Below, piece by piece: positions 1 to 9,096 of a DNA stretch of 64,000 nt (position 1 is its first letter; each line of letters opens with the position of its first letter). The position numbers and the translations under genes were made by a program. This DNA comes from 40-80 sp040394775 (GTDB lineage Bacteria; Bacteroidota; Bacteroidia; Flavobacteriales_D; Crocinitomicaceae): NCBI GenBank assembly GCA_040394775.1, contig JBEBRN010000005.1:1-64000 (forward strand), in the 5' to 3' direction. The notes under the pieces are model-generated. The model saw only the letters and a list, made by a program, of their open reading frames with translations. It ran no database searches and had not been told where the DNA came from.

Positions 1-171
1 GTCAATGAAACCATTACTATTTGTGATGCTTGAAAACGTTTAGGACAGTATTGATTTTTTAATAAACTATCTGGAATATTCAGTCGGTTTTACACACATT
101 TAGAAGGAAAGAACATGCCGTATTTCAACGTCCATATCTTATCAAACTATTTAAAAATTCACATGAATGAT

Positions 172-179
172 TATATTTG
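172..179 (+). promoter_or_regulatory. -7 promoter box TATATTTG for the acyltransferase
   Basis: The octamer TATATTTG matches the Bacteroidota housekeeping -7 consensus TAnnTTTG. It ends seven bases before the ATG at 186 and contains the upstream TTG at 177. That TTG therefore cannot be the start, and the transcript should begin at or within a few bases of the ATG. No convincing -33 TTG is visible. Confidence 0.5.
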
Positions 180-185
180 GTTCAA

Positions 186-1187
186 ATGAGTTCAAAAAGT
201 CATTATTATTCGATTGATATATTGAGAGGTTTAACGGCTTTTATCATCTGTCTCTATCATTTCATCAATCATTCTGATGCAAATGGCTATTTGTTTGACG
301 ACGGTAGTATCGTTCGAAACGTGAGTAATCATATTTCAGATGTTGTTTTTATTTTTTTCCTCATCAGTGGATTTGTTATTCCACTATCAATGGCAAAAAT
401 GAATTATAAAATCAACAAGATACTCCCTTATTTATCTAGAAGACTGATTCGACTTGAGATACCGTATATCGCATCTATGTTATTGGTACTCGTAATTACT
501 TTTGCTTGGAGTGTCAAAGAAGGTTCCGTTTTTCATTTAGACTACTGGCAGATATTAAATCATTTTACATATACCGTCGCAATATTCAACTATCCTTGGC
601 TAAATCTAATATATTGGACGTTGGCTATCGAAATTCAATTTTATATTGTGATTGCTTTACTATTTTCATTCATTACTTCTACGAATAAATTCATACAATA
701 CACGACGATAATTCTATTTGGACTTTCTGGGCTATTGTTTCCTGATACCCGATTTATTTTCCAATACGCACCTATTTTTACCGTTGGGATTCTATTTTAT
801 TTATCGCAATCAGATAAGAAATCAAAGAATACAAATCTCATTTTGATGTCAGTATTTCTGCTTTTAACTATCTTTTCGGAAAGTTTTCAAACCTTCATTT
901 ATTTAAGTATCGCTCTTTTACTAATTGTTTATTTAAAACCTAATAAAATTTTAGAAAAATTCGGTAGTTTCTCTTATTCCTTTTATTTAATCCATGGAAG
1001 TATTGGTGGTTCCATCATTTATTTCCTTTCGAAAGGAGTCGAAAATAACCTTCTAAAGTTCGTCATTGTGCTCATCGCAATTATTGCTTCAATCGTCTTT
1101 TCTTATCTATTTTACCTCGTAATTGAACGTTCTTCGCATAGATTGTCTAAAAAGATATCATTATCTTTCAAGAACAAAACAAACTAA
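186..1187 (+). CDS. Membrane acyltransferase, acyltransferase family 3 (OafA/NodX type)
   Basis: This is an integral membrane acyltransferase. The family moves acyl groups, often acetyl, onto cell-surface sugars or lipids at the cytoplasmic membrane. The 333-residue protein has about ten hydrophobic helices. Near the N terminus it carries the family signature R14-G-L and Y24-H25-F, where the arginine and histidine are the conserved functional residues. The frame is open from a TTG at 177, but that codon lies inside the -7 promoter box, so I take the ATG at 186. The gene stands alone and converges on the peptide transporter that follows. The substrate cannot be told from sequence. Family assignment is firm; a role in O-acetylating surface polysaccharide is inference. 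Confidence 0.85.
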   Translation: MSSKSHYYSIDILRGLTAFIICLYHFINHSDANGYLFDDGSIVRNVSNHISDVVFIFFLISGFVIPLSMAKMNYKINKILPYLSRRLIRLEIPYIASMLLVLVITFAWSVKEGSVFHLDYWQILNHFTYTVAIFNYPWLNLIYWTLAIEIQFYIVIALLFSFITSTNKFIQYTTIILFGLSGLLFPDTRFIFQYAPIFTVGILFYLSQSDKKSKNTNLILMSVFLLLTIFSESFQTFIYLSIALLLIVYLKPNKILEKFGSFSYSFYLIHGSIGGSIIYFLSKGVENNLLKFVIVLIAIIASIVFSYLFYLVIERSSHRLSKKISLSFKNKTN

Positions 1188-1202
1188 ATTTGGGTAATTC
1201 TC

Positions 1203-2984
1203 TTATCTTACTCCGTGCAGTAACTTCTTTAGAACTGGATGTAACAACATGATTAATACTGCCGCAGCTAAAGGAATTGCTGTAAATAATAAAAAGAAAT
1301 GACTCAATGAATATTCCGCTTTAATCGCTTCCACTTGTCCGCCAAGAACAGCTGCTAACTTTTGAGCAATAGCAATGGCCAAATACCAAATTCCATACAT
1401 GAAGGCAAGCATTCGTACAGGCACTAATTTACTGACGTAAGACAAACCAACTGGAGAGATAAATAATTCACCTATCGTGTGTAGTAAATACGTCAACACC
1501 AACCAAACCATTGAGATCTTAACACCATCTGCAATACCCCATGAACCAGCAGCTAAAACCAAGAATCCTGCAGCTACGAAAATCAGTCCGAAACCATATT
1601 TAAAGGCTACGGAAGGATTGTGTTTTGAATCCCAAATTTTCGAAACGGAAGAGGCTAATAAAATAATAAAGAATGAATTTAAGGTAGAGAACCACGAAAC
1701 GGTAATTTCGGATGTTTCTGCGGTAAATTCACGGTAAAGCATCGCTAAAACAGCAATCCAAATCAGTCCAAAACAGATTAATAGAATAAAATTAGAAATA
1801 CTGATGACGCCCCAAGTGGCTTTTGCTAATTTGATAAGTACCCAAGTGATAATCGCTAATGGAACCACAGAAAGTAAGGTATTGATAATATTAAACAGCA
1901 AAAGTGTATTCCCCTCTAATGTTCGATCAATGTAATCTCTCGCTACAATCACCAAGGAAGAAGCGCCTTGCTCAAAACTCATGAAGAAAAACAAGAGTGA
2001 TACCGCCAAAATGATAATACCAAACATCCGGTCTCTAACGACCTTTCCGTAGCGAATAATACGATTCACCAATAAGTAGAAAAAGATCGTTAATGTGATA
2101 ATAATAACCAATGATTGTCCTCTAAAAACACCTCCGTCAGACAATGCAATATCCATAAATTTAAAGATATCCATATCAGGAAGATTCTTCGAAATAGGGT
2201 CGTTAAACGCATACATCAACCCTAGAATGGAAATAATAATAATCAATATTAAATCTTTTCTTTTAAACGGATTTCTAATTTTTTCATCAGGATGATTAAT
2301 GTTTTCATCCGAATTCATCGTTGCTTCATCCTCTACTTTCAAATCACCAACTGTTCCAAAAAGCGGTTTTGACAACCAGAACTGAAGTGTTCCTAATAGC
2401 ATAAAGATTCCTGCAAGTCCAAAGCCAATGTGCCATCCGAATTTTTCAGCGAAATAACCACACAACATCATTCCGAAGAAAGCACCTGCATTAACACCCA
2501 TATAGAAAATAGTGTATCCACCGTCTTTTTTTGCTGGAAAATCTTTGTACATTTCACTAATAATTGACGGCATATTGGGCTTAAAGAATCCTGTTCCTAT
2601 GACCAAACATCCTAAACCGATGAAAAAAGTAGCATTACTTTCTATCGCCATACTCGCATGTCCAATCGTCATAATCACGGCGCCAATAATGACGGATTTC
2701 CAGGAGCCCAGTAATTTATCGGCAATAATACCACCAAAAACAGGTGTGATATAAAGTAACATCACATACGTTCCATAAAGTGCAGAAGCAGACTCAACTG
2801 TCCAGCCTAAACCAGAATGAGAATCACCAAATATGACTTTTGCAGTCAAGTACTGAATAAGTAAAACGCGCATTCCATAAAAAGAAAAACGTTCCCACAT
2901 TTCGGTAAAAAACAATACAAACAATCCACTCGGGTGACCTAGTACTTTGGTATTAAAAAAATTGGGCTTAATTACTTCACTCAT
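1203..2984 (-). CDS. POT/PTR2 family proton-coupled peptide transporter
   Basis: This is a proton-coupled di/tripeptide symporter of the cytoplasmic membrane (major facilitator superfamily, POT family). The 593-residue protein has 12-14 hydrophobic segments. The family hallmark ExxERFxYYG is present as E28-M-W-E31-R32-F-S-F-Y-G37 in the first helix, and the second PTR2 signature (F-Y-M-G-V-N-A-G) lies around residue 160. It is longer than the roughly 500-residue E. coli DtpA, as usual for Bacteroidota members, with a charged cytoplasmic loop near residues 215-245. It is monocistronic. The ATG at 2984 gives a short cytoplasmic lead before the first helix, as expected. Natural substrates are presumably small peptides from secreted protease activity, which is inference. 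Confidence 0.93.
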   Translation of the reverse strand: MSEVIKPNFFNTKVLGHPSGLFVLFFTEMWERFSFYGMRVLLIQYLTAKVIFGDSHSGLGWTVESASALYGTYVMLLYITPVFGGIIADKLLGSWKSVIIGAVIMTIGHASMAIESNATFFIGLGCLVIGTGFFKPNMPSIISEMYKDFPAKKDGGYTIFYMGVNAGAFFGMMLCGYFAEKFGWHIGFGLAGIFMLLGTLQFWLSKPLFGTVGDLKVEDEATMNSDENINHPDEKIRNPFKRKDLILIIIISILGLMYAFNDPISKNLPDMDIFKFMDIALSDGGVFRGQSLVIIITLTIFFYLLVNRIIRYGKVVRDRMFGIIILAVSLLFFFMSFEQGASSLVIVARDYIDRTLEGNTLLLFNIINTLLSVVPLAIITWVLIKLAKATWGVISISNFILLICFGLIWIAVLAMLYREFTAETSEITVSWFSTLNSFFIILLASSVSKIWDSKHNPSVAFKYGFGLIFVAAGFLVLAAGSWGIADGVKISMVWLVLTYLLHTIGELFISPVGLSYVSKLVPVRMLAFMYGIWYLAIAIAQKLAAVLGGQVEAIKAEYSLSHFFLLFTAIPLAAAVLIMLLHPVLKKLLHGVR

Positions 2985-3125
2985 TTTGGGGCGATTTGAT
3001 TCTTAAAAGCATCGAAAATACTGAATATTTCCATATAAGCACTATTTTATAGTATTCACTTTTTTAAAACAGAGGAATTTCTACTAAATTGAAGATTTGA
3101 AAAATGCTCATTTGAAAGAAACATC

Positions 3126-3133
3126 TATCTTTA
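3126..3133 (+). promoter_or_regulatory. -7 promoter box TATCTTTA before tatD
   Basis: TATCTTTA matches TAnnTTTR and ends five bases before the ATG at 3138. The same spacing is seen at 4290-4297 and 14723-14730, which implies a leaderless transcript. A TTTG lies upstream but at poor spacing. Confidence 0.4.
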
Positions 3134-3137
3134 TCGT

Positions 3138-3782
3138 ATGTTTATCAATCTTCATACGCACCAAAAAGATGACACGAATTTTACCATCTTCAATGCTTTT
3201 TTAGAAAGTGTGAATATCAATTGTTCATATGGGATACATCCGTGGTACGTTAATCAATATTCAAGTGATTCACTTTCACTTTTAGAAAACCTCATTCAGC
3301 AGGAAAATTGCTTGGCTATCGGAGAATGTGGATTGGATAAATTAAGCGAAGTAGCTTGGGAAAAGCAAATGACGTTTTTTGAAGCACAAATACTACTTTC
3401 AGAGAAATACCAAAAACCACTTATTATTCACTGTGTCAAAGCCTTTCAAGAATTGATAGTGCTAAAGCGAAAATATCAACCTAAGCAAGCCTGGATTTTA
3501 CATGGATTTAGTAAAAGTAATGTTGCAAAACAACTACTAGCAGAAGGATTTTACCTCAGTATTGGCGCGAACTTAATCACCAGCGAAAAATTACAAGAAA
3601 CACTAAAAACTGTTCCATTAAATCGTTTGTTCTTAGAAACGGATGACAAAGGAATCGCCATAAGCGATCTCTATTGTCAACTATCTAAAATCAAAAAGTT
3701 GGATGTATCAGAATTAGAAAGACAATTAGAAGTTAATTTCCTGAAAGCTTTTAGGAGAGAACCTGAAAGTCAGAAATGCTAG
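3138..3782 (+). CDS. TatD family metal-dependent hydrolase
   Basis: This is a TIM-barrel metallohydrolase of the TatD family, whose members act as DNases or D-aminoacyl-tRNA deacylase-like enzymes in the cytoplasm. All expected metal ligands are present: H6-x-H8 at the N terminus, the glutamate in I-G-E-C-G-L-D, the histidines in I-I-H-C-V and W-I-L-H-G, and the aspartate in L-E-T-D-D. At 214 residues it is shorter than the usual 255 or so, a length I associate with a short Bacteroidota form. The gene should be functional. A diverged, stop-containing copy of its last third lies about 1.6 kb downstream, just before tcdA, with a regulator gene between the two. This suggests an old duplication around the regulator. 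The exact substrate is unknown. Confidence 0.88.
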   Translation: MFINLHTHQKDDTNFTIFNAFLESVNINCSYGIHPWYVNQYSSDSLSLLENLIQQENCLAIGECGLDKLSEVAWEKQMTFFEAQILLSEKYQKPLIIHCVKAFQELIVLKRKYQPKQAWILHGFSKSNVAKQLLAEGFYLSIGANLITSEKLQETLKTVPLNRLFLETDDKGIAISDLYCQLSKIKKLDVSELERQLEVNFLKAFRREPESQKC

Positions 3783-4289
3783 TCTAGTATTTCTAATGGA
3801 CCCCAAAAATGAAATGCGTCAGTTCAAAACGTAGTACGATAGTTGAAACACTTTTCTTCAGATTAGCGGCTATTTATGAGAGTTTATTAGTTAATAAAAT
3901 TATTGTTAAATAAACTGTTGTGTAGCGTAATACGAAATAACTTATTGTAATTACACAAAAACCGTTTTAAAAGATATTAAAACTCTTAAAAAGTTGGATT
4001 AAAACACGTTAATCGATAAATTAATTGCTATTTCTATAGGAAAATTAAAAAAAGTGTTATTTTTACTTGCTTTACAAACCAAATCTAAATAATAATGATT
4101 CTTATTTTTTAAAAAATAGACCTTTTTTAAATTATATTCCAATCATTTTAAGATGGGATAGCGGTAACTCTATATAATATAATGGTCATCGTTTTTAAAA
4201 ATTAAATAAACAAGAACTCCTTTTTGGTTTGAGTTTACACTAAACAAGAGATAAAATAATAAAATTCCAAGTTACTTAGGAACAGAAAA
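3783..4289 (+). other. Long AT-rich intergenic region upstream of the receiver-Crp regulator
   Basis: These 500 bases hold no supported gene. The only open frame worth naming is a 34-codon ATG frame at 3809-3913 with no recognisable features. The second half is extremely AT-rich and ends in the promoter of the regulator. I see no convincing terminator hairpin after tatD and no clear operator palindrome. Confidence 0.5.
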
Positions 4290-4297
4290 TATATTTG
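4290..4297 (+). promoter_or_regulatory. -7 promoter box TATATTTG before the receiver-Crp regulator
   Basis: This is a perfect TAnnTTTG box ending five bases before the ATG at 4302, so transcription should begin at or very near the start codon. There is no room for a ribosome binding site. The -33 region is weak (GTTAC about 15 bases upstream). Confidence 0.5.
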
Positions 4298-4301
4298 CCT
4301 A

Positions 4302-5372
4302 ATGATTAAAGTACTATTAATAGAAGATAATAAGCTTGTTCGTGTAAATACTAAGAACATCTTGGAGTTAGCAGACTATGATGTTGTCACAGCCGAAAAT
4401 GGGAAAATCGGTGTTGAAATTGCAAAAAATTTATTGCCTGATATTATTGTGTGTGATATTATGATGCCAGAATTAGATGGCTATGAAGTACTCCAAGCTT
4501 TAAAAGAAAATAGTAAGACAGCGAGTGTTCCATTTATATTCCTTACATCCCAATCTGAAAAAGCCGAAATGCGAAAAGGGATGAATTTGGGAGCCGATGA
4601 TTATTTGACCAAACCCTTTAACGAAAACGAATTATTAGAAGCAATAGAAAGTCGGTTAATGAAGCGAAGTCTTTTAAAAAAGGAATTAACACGAAATATA
4701 GAAGAGACCTCCCAATTTATTAAAGCGGCCTCAACCTATATGGATTTAAATCATTTGGCTAGAGATTATTCACCTCAAAAATACAATAAGATGGATTTGA
4801 TTTTTAGGGAGGGTAGAATCGCTAATTTCATCTATTTTATAGAAAGTGGTACTGTAAAAACATATAAGACAACAGAAAAAGGAAAGGAATTTGTAACAGG
4901 TTTACACAATGCTGGACAGTTTATTGGACAGCTATCTCTTCTATCAGACAACGGAACATATATTGAATCTGCCTCAGTACTTGAAGAATCAGTACTTTAT
5001 GTAATTCCCAAATTAGATTTTAATACACTTATTCACGGAAACAAAGAAGTTGCTAATAAATTCGTCGGATTAATCTCAAATAATTTAGTGGATTTACAAG
5101 AGAAATTAATGAATTTAGCTTTTACTACTGTAAGACAACGTGTTGCTAGAGCATTATTAGATATACATAATAAAGGGATTTTAACCAATAATAAAGACAA
5201 TAGCATTAGCATTACTAGAGACGATTTTGCAGGCCTAATTGGTTCGGCAACAGAAACAGCCATACGCATGTTAAGCGACTTTAAGAATGAAGGAATAATA
5301 ACCATTGGAAATAACAGTGAAATAGTTGTAAAAGACAAAAAAGTGTTAGAGAGAATTGTAACATTTGGGTAA
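4302..5372 (+). CDS. Response regulator fused to a Crp/Fnr-type transcription factor
   Basis: This is a transcription factor combining two sensory inputs. Residues 1-120 form a complete CheY-like receiver with the acidic pair E8-D9, phospho-acceptor D52 in the C-D-I-M-M-P motif, T82 and K104. Residues 150-265 are a cyclic-nucleotide-binding-type beta-barrel, and 275-350 a Crp winged helix with the E-T-x-x-R recognition-helix pattern. The receiver should be phosphorylated by a histidine kinase not seen in this window. The Crp barrel may bind a small ligand or act only in dimerisation; the phosphate-binding cassette is not clearly conserved. The gene has its own promoter and an apparently leaderless mRNA. 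An adenylate cyclase lies 2 kb downstream, so a cAMP link is possible but unproven. Such fusions are known in Bacteroidota; target genes are unknown. Confidence 0.85.
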   Translation: MIKVLLIEDNKLVRVNTKNILELADYDVVTAENGKIGVEIAKNLLPDIIVCDIMMPELDGYEVLQALKENSKTASVPFIFLTSQSEKAEMRKGMNLGADDYLTKPFNENELLEAIESRLMKRSLLKKELTRNIEETSQFIKAASTYMDLNHLARDYSPQKYNKMDLIFREGRIANFIYFIESGTVKTYKTTEKGKEFVTGLHNAGQFIGQLSLLSDNGTYIESASVLEESVLYVIPKLDFNTLIHGNKEVANKFVGLISNNLVDLQEKLMNLAFTTVRQRVARALLDIHNKGILTNNKDNSISITRDDFAGLIGSATETAIRMLSDFKNEGIITIGNNSEIVVKDKKVLERIVTFG

Positions 5373-5410
5373 TCTAAATCAGCACGATCCAATAAAACCT
5401 TTTAGAATAA

Positions 5411-5653
5411 CTTCTTTCAGAAGGATATTTCCTTCGCATTGGTGCTAGCATACTCTTCAGCAAAAAAATACAGAAAATACTAATAAACAATCAAATAAAT
5501 CGTTTATTTCCTGAAACAAATGATGAAGGAATTGCTATTTGTAATTTCTATTCTCAGCTATCCAAAACTCAAGAAAAAGATGTCTAGAAAGTAAAAAGAG
5601 AAATAGACAAGAATTATTGGAAAGTTTTTAAGAGAAAGTTAATTGAGCAATAA
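5411..5653 (+). pseudogene. Decayed C-terminal fragment of a second TatD hydrolase
   Basis: Read from 5411, this frame matches the last third of the intact TatD protein at 3138-3782 along its length. Examples are S-E-G-Y-F-L-R-I-G-A-S against A-E-G-F-Y-L-S-I-G-A-N, N-R-L-F-P-E-T-N-D-E-G-I-A-I against N-R-L-F-L-E-T-D-D-K-G-I-A-I, and S-Q-L-S-K against C-Q-L-S-K. The frame is bounded by TAA at 5408, broken by TAG at 5585 and ends at TAA 5651. The N-terminal two thirds are missing, and the metal-binding aspartate position reads N-D rather than D-D. It is non-functional debris of an old duplication or of the ancestral gene. Its place immediately before tcdA hints that tatD and tcdA were once neighbours here. 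Confidence 0.85.
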
Positions 5654-5698
5654 TAGCATCAAATTATTGATTAGTTTTGACTTTTAAAAAAATAATGA

Positions 5699-6448
5699 AT
5701 GGCAGAATGGTTAGAACGTGCAGCGCTTTTAGTAGGAGATGAAGGACTAGAAAAGTTACATAAAGCACATGTTTTAATAGTAGGACTTGGCGGAGTTGGT
5801 TCCTTCGCTGGAGAATTTATTTGTCGTGCTGGTGTCGGGACGATAACGCTCATTGACGGTGATGATTTTGACATCACTAATAAAAACAGACAATTAACTG
5901 CTTTAGACAGTACAATAGGTCGAAATAAAGCAGCAGTTTTGGCAGAAAGATTAAAAGACATCAACCCAGAAGTAAATTTAAACGTTTTAGAAGAGTTTAC
6001 ACTTCCCAATAGAGTTTGGGAGCTTATAAACGAATTAAAACCTGATTATGTGATGGATTGCATCGATTCGGTTTCACCTAAGCTGGAATGGATAATCGCT
6101 TGCAGAAAAACAAAGACAAAAATTATTTCACACATGGGAGCTGGTGGGAAAATGGATCCGTCTCAAGTACACGTAGCGAAGTTACACCAAACAAAAAACT
6201 GTAAATTAGCGAGACATATAAAAAAGCGATTAAAACAAGATAATATTGACTTTCGGAAAGTGAAAGCAGTTTATTCTACCGAGATACAAGATAAAGAATC
6301 GTTAAAATTAACAGATGGAACCAATTTTAAACGTTCCTTTTATGGTACAAATAGCTATATTCCCGCTTTATTTGGATTGTATGGAGCAGCTGAAGTCATT
6401 CAAACGATTTTAAAAAAAGAAGAAATAAACAACATAAAAATAGACTAA
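5699..6448 (+). CDS. tcdA: tRNA threonylcarbamoyladenosine dehydratase
   Basis: TcdA is an E1-like ATP-dependent enzyme that cyclises t6A at position 37 of ANN-decoding tRNAs to ct6A. The 249-residue protein has the nucleotide-binding motif G-L-G-G-V-G-S near residue 31, the following aspartate in L-I-D-G-D, and N-K-N-R-Q, typical of the ThiF/MoeB fold. The R-N-K helix also matches. Length is normal for the family (240-270). panB follows 12 bases after the stop and is probably co-transcribed. The ATG at 5699 fits family N termini, with the W-L-E-R motif starting at residue 4. A generic ThiF/HesA label is possible, but the length and the lack of neighbouring thiamine or molybdopterin genes favour TcdA. 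Confidence 0.9.
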   Translation: MAEWLERAALLVGDEGLEKLHKAHVLIVGLGGVGSFAGEFICRAGVGTITLIDGDDFDITNKNRQLTALDSTIGRNKAAVLAERLKDINPEVNLNVLEEFTLPNRVWELINELKPDYVMDCIDSVSPKLEWIIACRKTKTKIISHMGAGGKMDPSQVHVAKLHQTKNCKLARHIKKRLKQDNIDFRKVKAVYSTEIQDKESLKLTDGTNFKRSFYGTNSYIPALFGLYGAAEVIQTILKKEEINNIKID

Positions 6449-6460
6449 AAATAGTTAGAT

Positions 6461-7276
6461 ATGTCAGTACACAACGAAGTAAAAAGGGTCACCACAAACG
6501 TTTTAAAAGAAATGAAAATGAGTGGTGAGAAAATATCCATGTTGACAGGATATGATTTCTCAATGGCTACAATTATTGATGCTGCAGGCATTGATGTTAT
6601 CCTTGTGGGTGACTCTGCTTCTAATGTCATGGCAGGACACGAAACAACCTTGCCAATAACATTGGATCAAATGATTTATCACGCTTCCTCAGTTGTTCGT
6701 GCAGCTAAAAGAGCGTTAGTCGTTGTCGACATGCCTTTTGGTTCATATCAAGGAAACTCTAAAGAGGCGCTGAACACGGCTATTCGAATCATGAAAGAAT
6801 CAGGTGGACATGCTGTTAAAATGGAAGGTGGGCAAGAGATTATTGAATCTATTAAACGTATTTTAACTGCTGGAATACCAGTCATGGGACACTTAGGATT
6901 AACTCCTCAATCAATATACAAGTTCGGAACTTATGCTGTTCGTGCCAAGGATGAAGAAGAAGCCGAAACGTTAATTGACGACGCTAGAGCATTAGAAGAA
7001 GCCGGTTGTTTCGCTATTGTATTAGAGAAGATTCCATCAAAACTAGCAGAAAAAGTAGCGAAAAGCGTTTCAATTCCAATTATCGGTATTGGTGCTGGCG
7101 GTGGTATTGACGGACAAGTATTAGTGATTCACGACATGTTAGGTATTAACAACGAATTTAACCCTCGCTTTTTACGTAAATACAATAACCTTTATGAACA
7201 AATGAAATCATCTATTGAACACTATATATCAGATGTAAAAAGTGGTGATTTCCCCAACGAACAAGAGTCCTATTAA
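6461..7276 (+). CDS. panB: 3-methyl-2-oxobutanoate hydroxymethyltransferase
   Basis: PanB transfers a hydroxymethyl group from methylene-tetrahydrofolate to alpha-ketoisovalerate, the first committed step of pantothenate and CoA synthesis. The 271 residues match the family length. Visible signatures include V-G-D-S with the metal-binding aspartate, T-T-L-P-I-T-L-D-Q-M, V-V-D-M-P-F-G-S-Y with the second aspartate, M-G-H-L-G-L-T-P-Q-S, and near the end G-I-G-A-G-G-G-I-D-G-Q-V. It sits 12 bases after tcdA and 23 bases before the adenylate cyclase gene, so the three may share a transcript. No panC or panD lies nearby, which is common in this phylum. Confidence 0.96.
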   Translation: MSVHNEVKRVTTNVLKEMKMSGEKISMLTGYDFSMATIIDAAGIDVILVGDSASNVMAGHETTLPITLDQMIYHASSVVRAAKRALVVVDMPFGSYQGNSKEALNTAIRIMKESGGHAVKMEGGQEIIESIKRILTAGIPVMGHLGLTPQSIYKFGTYAVRAKDEEEAETLIDDARALEEAGCFAIVLEKIPSKLAEKVAKSVSIPIIGIGAGGGIDGQVLVIHDMLGINNEFNPRFLRKYNNLYEQMKSSIEHYISDVKSGDFPNEQESY

Positions 7277-7299
7277 TCACCAATTAAACGCTTACTTTT

Positions 7300-9021
7300 T
7301 TGAATCGGTTTATAAATATAGTTTTCGTTAGTGCTAATCCATCTCATTTTTCAGAGTTTAAAACTTTATTGAAGAGTGAGGGCACCAACCTCATCTATGC
7401 CAAAGATCTAGAAGAAGCAACAAAGGTTGTGGCAACCAAAACAGTCGGTATTATTTTAATCAATAGCGAAGTCACCTGTTTTGATCAAAATCAAAATGAA
7501 TGTAAAACAAATATTATTACATTAATTCGATCTAGCAGAAACACTGAATTAATTACCTTATTCCTGACTCCTGACTTGGATAATTTCGCACCGTTTATCT
7601 TATCTATCAAGGAGGGGATTTGCGATTTCATCTCGTTACCACTTAGAGCTTCCGTTTTAAATGTGAAGATGGAAGTCTACAAACGCGTCTATTTTGAAGC
7701 ACAACGTGCAATATCGCTTTTGAAGAGTAATTTTCCCAAAATGGTTATCGATGAGTTGCGGAAAAGAGGAAAAATTGAGCCCAGACGATACAAAAACGCG
7801 GTGATCATGTTTACCGATTTCGTAGGATTCTCATCCATCTCTGCGCATCTACAACCACTAGAAATGTTACGGCAATTAGAGAAGTACTTCACCCGATTCG
7901 ATGATATTTGCGATCGCTATAAGATTGAAAAGATAAAAACTATCGGAGATGCTTATATGACGGTTGCTGGGATAACAGAAGATTTACCTTCACCTGAAAT
8001 TAGGACCTGCCTTGCTGCAAACGAAATCATCAACTTTGTCGAAACAGAAAATGCCATTCTACGCGCCAAAGGTGAACAAGGTTGGCAAATTCGAATTGGA
8101 ATTAATAGTGGAAGTTTAGTTAGTGGAATTGTTGGTAGGAAAAAATTAATCTTTGATGTTTGGGGAGATGCAGTGAATATTGCTGCAAGAGCTGAACAAT
8201 CATCTGCACCTGGAAAAGTATCGATTACGCAACGCGTATATGCTGTCATAGCCCCTTATTTTAACACTGCGTATTTTGATAAAGTAGAAATCAAAAAAAG
8301 AGGAGGCGTAATCGACTTCTATTATTTGGAAAAACTAAATGCTACCTATAGTAATGATCCTTGGGGCATTTATCCCAATAGAAAAGTGTTGGAAAAATGT
8401 GGTTTATCATCCATTGATTTCTATCGCATGCGCCAAAATATTTTACACCTTCTAAAATCCTCTTTACCAGAAACACTTCTATACCATACTATTGACCGAA
8501 CGATGAAAATTGACCGGACCATTAAAGAATATGCTAAATTAGAGGCGCTTCCTAATAAAGAGACCCTACTACTACGCACAGCCGCACTTTATCACGATGT
8601 TGGGTACATTGTTGAGTATAAACAGAATGAACAATATGCAACCATGATAGCTAAGAATAACTTGCCTAATTATGGTTATTCGGAAAACGATATAGAACAA
8701 GTCTGTTCACTAATATGGGCCACCTCTCGTAAAGAAAACCCTAAGAACTATTTAGAAGAACTCATCTGCGATGCTAATTCCGATTATTTTGGAAGAAAAG
8801 ACTATCATGTTATTGCTACCAATCTAAGAAAAGAGCTGGATCTTCACAGCATCAAAGAAATGCCCGAGGAAGAATGGTTAGACCTCCAACTTAACTACTT
8901 ACAATTTGAACATCGATATTACACCGATTTAGCAAAAAATATTCGCAACAAAGGAAAGTCGCGAAGAATCGAAGAGCTAAAAGAAATGAAGAGTAAGTAT
9001 AGCAATAATCAACAGCGCTAG
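7300..9021 (+). CDS. Class III adenylate cyclase with degenerate receiver and C-terminal HD domain
   Basis: This is a soluble signalling enzyme in three parts. Residues 5-125 resemble a receiver domain, but the phospho-acceptor position at the end of strand 3 is N55 within I-L-I-N-S, so it is a pseudo-receiver. Residues 165-345 form a class III nucleotidyl cyclase with metal ligands D173 and D217, the adenine-selecting pair K213 and D286, and transition-state residues N293 and R297. All are present, so active cAMP synthesis is expected. Residues 390-510 form an HD phosphohydrolase-like domain with H396 and H432-D433. The start is a TTG; no other start fits before residue 120. It follows panB by 23 bases. 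The HD domain might degrade a nucleotide signal or act as a sensor. Enzyme class is firm, the HD role is inference. Confidence 0.88.
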   Translation: MNRFINIVFVSANPSHFSEFKTLLKSEGTNLIYAKDLEEATKVVATKTVGIILINSEVTCFDQNQNECKTNIITLIRSSRNTELITLFLTPDLDNFAPFILSIKEGICDFISLPLRASVLNVKMEVYKRVYFEAQRAISLLKSNFPKMVIDELRKRGKIEPRRYKNAVIMFTDFVGFSSISAHLQPLEMLRQLEKYFTRFDDICDRYKIEKIKTIGDAYMTVAGITEDLPSPEIRTCLAANEIINFVETENAILRAKGEQGWQIRIGINSGSLVSGIVGRKKLIFDVWGDAVNIAARAEQSSAPGKVSITQRVYAVIAPYFNTAYFDKVEIKKRGGVIDFYYLEKLNATYSNDPWGIYPNRKVLEKCGLSSIDFYRMRQNILHLLKSSLPETLLYHTIDRTMKIDRTIKEYAKLEALPNKETLLLRTAALYHDVGYIVEYKQNEQYATMIAKNNLPNYGYSENDIEQVCSLIWATSRKENPKNYLEELICDANSDYFGRKDYHVIATNLRKELDLHSIKEMPEEEWLDLQLNYLQFEHRYYTDLAKNIRNKGKSRRIEELKEMKSKYSNNQQR

Positions 9022-9031
9022 CATTTTTTTG

Positions 9032-9039
9032 TAACTTTA
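9032..9039 (+). promoter_or_regulatory. -7 promoter box TAACTTTA before the ECF sigma operon
   Basis: TAACTTTA fits TAnnTTTR and lies just downstream of the cyclase stop. Transcription would begin near 9044, so the open frame's first TTG at 9040 cannot be the start of the sigma factor. Confidence 0.4.
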
Positions 9040-9096
9040 TTGGGAATAACCAACCTTTCGGTGTATTCATTCGTTTTACTAAAAAGTCAAACACGT

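Noticed and set aside
1..171. Possible end of a gene before the acyltransferase
   Set aside because: All frames contain stops and no stretch is convincingly coding; too short to support a fragment.
3809..3913. 34-codon ATG frame in the gap before the receiver-Crp regulator
   Set aside because: No recognisable features, no promoter at a fitting place, and a frame this short is expected by chance.
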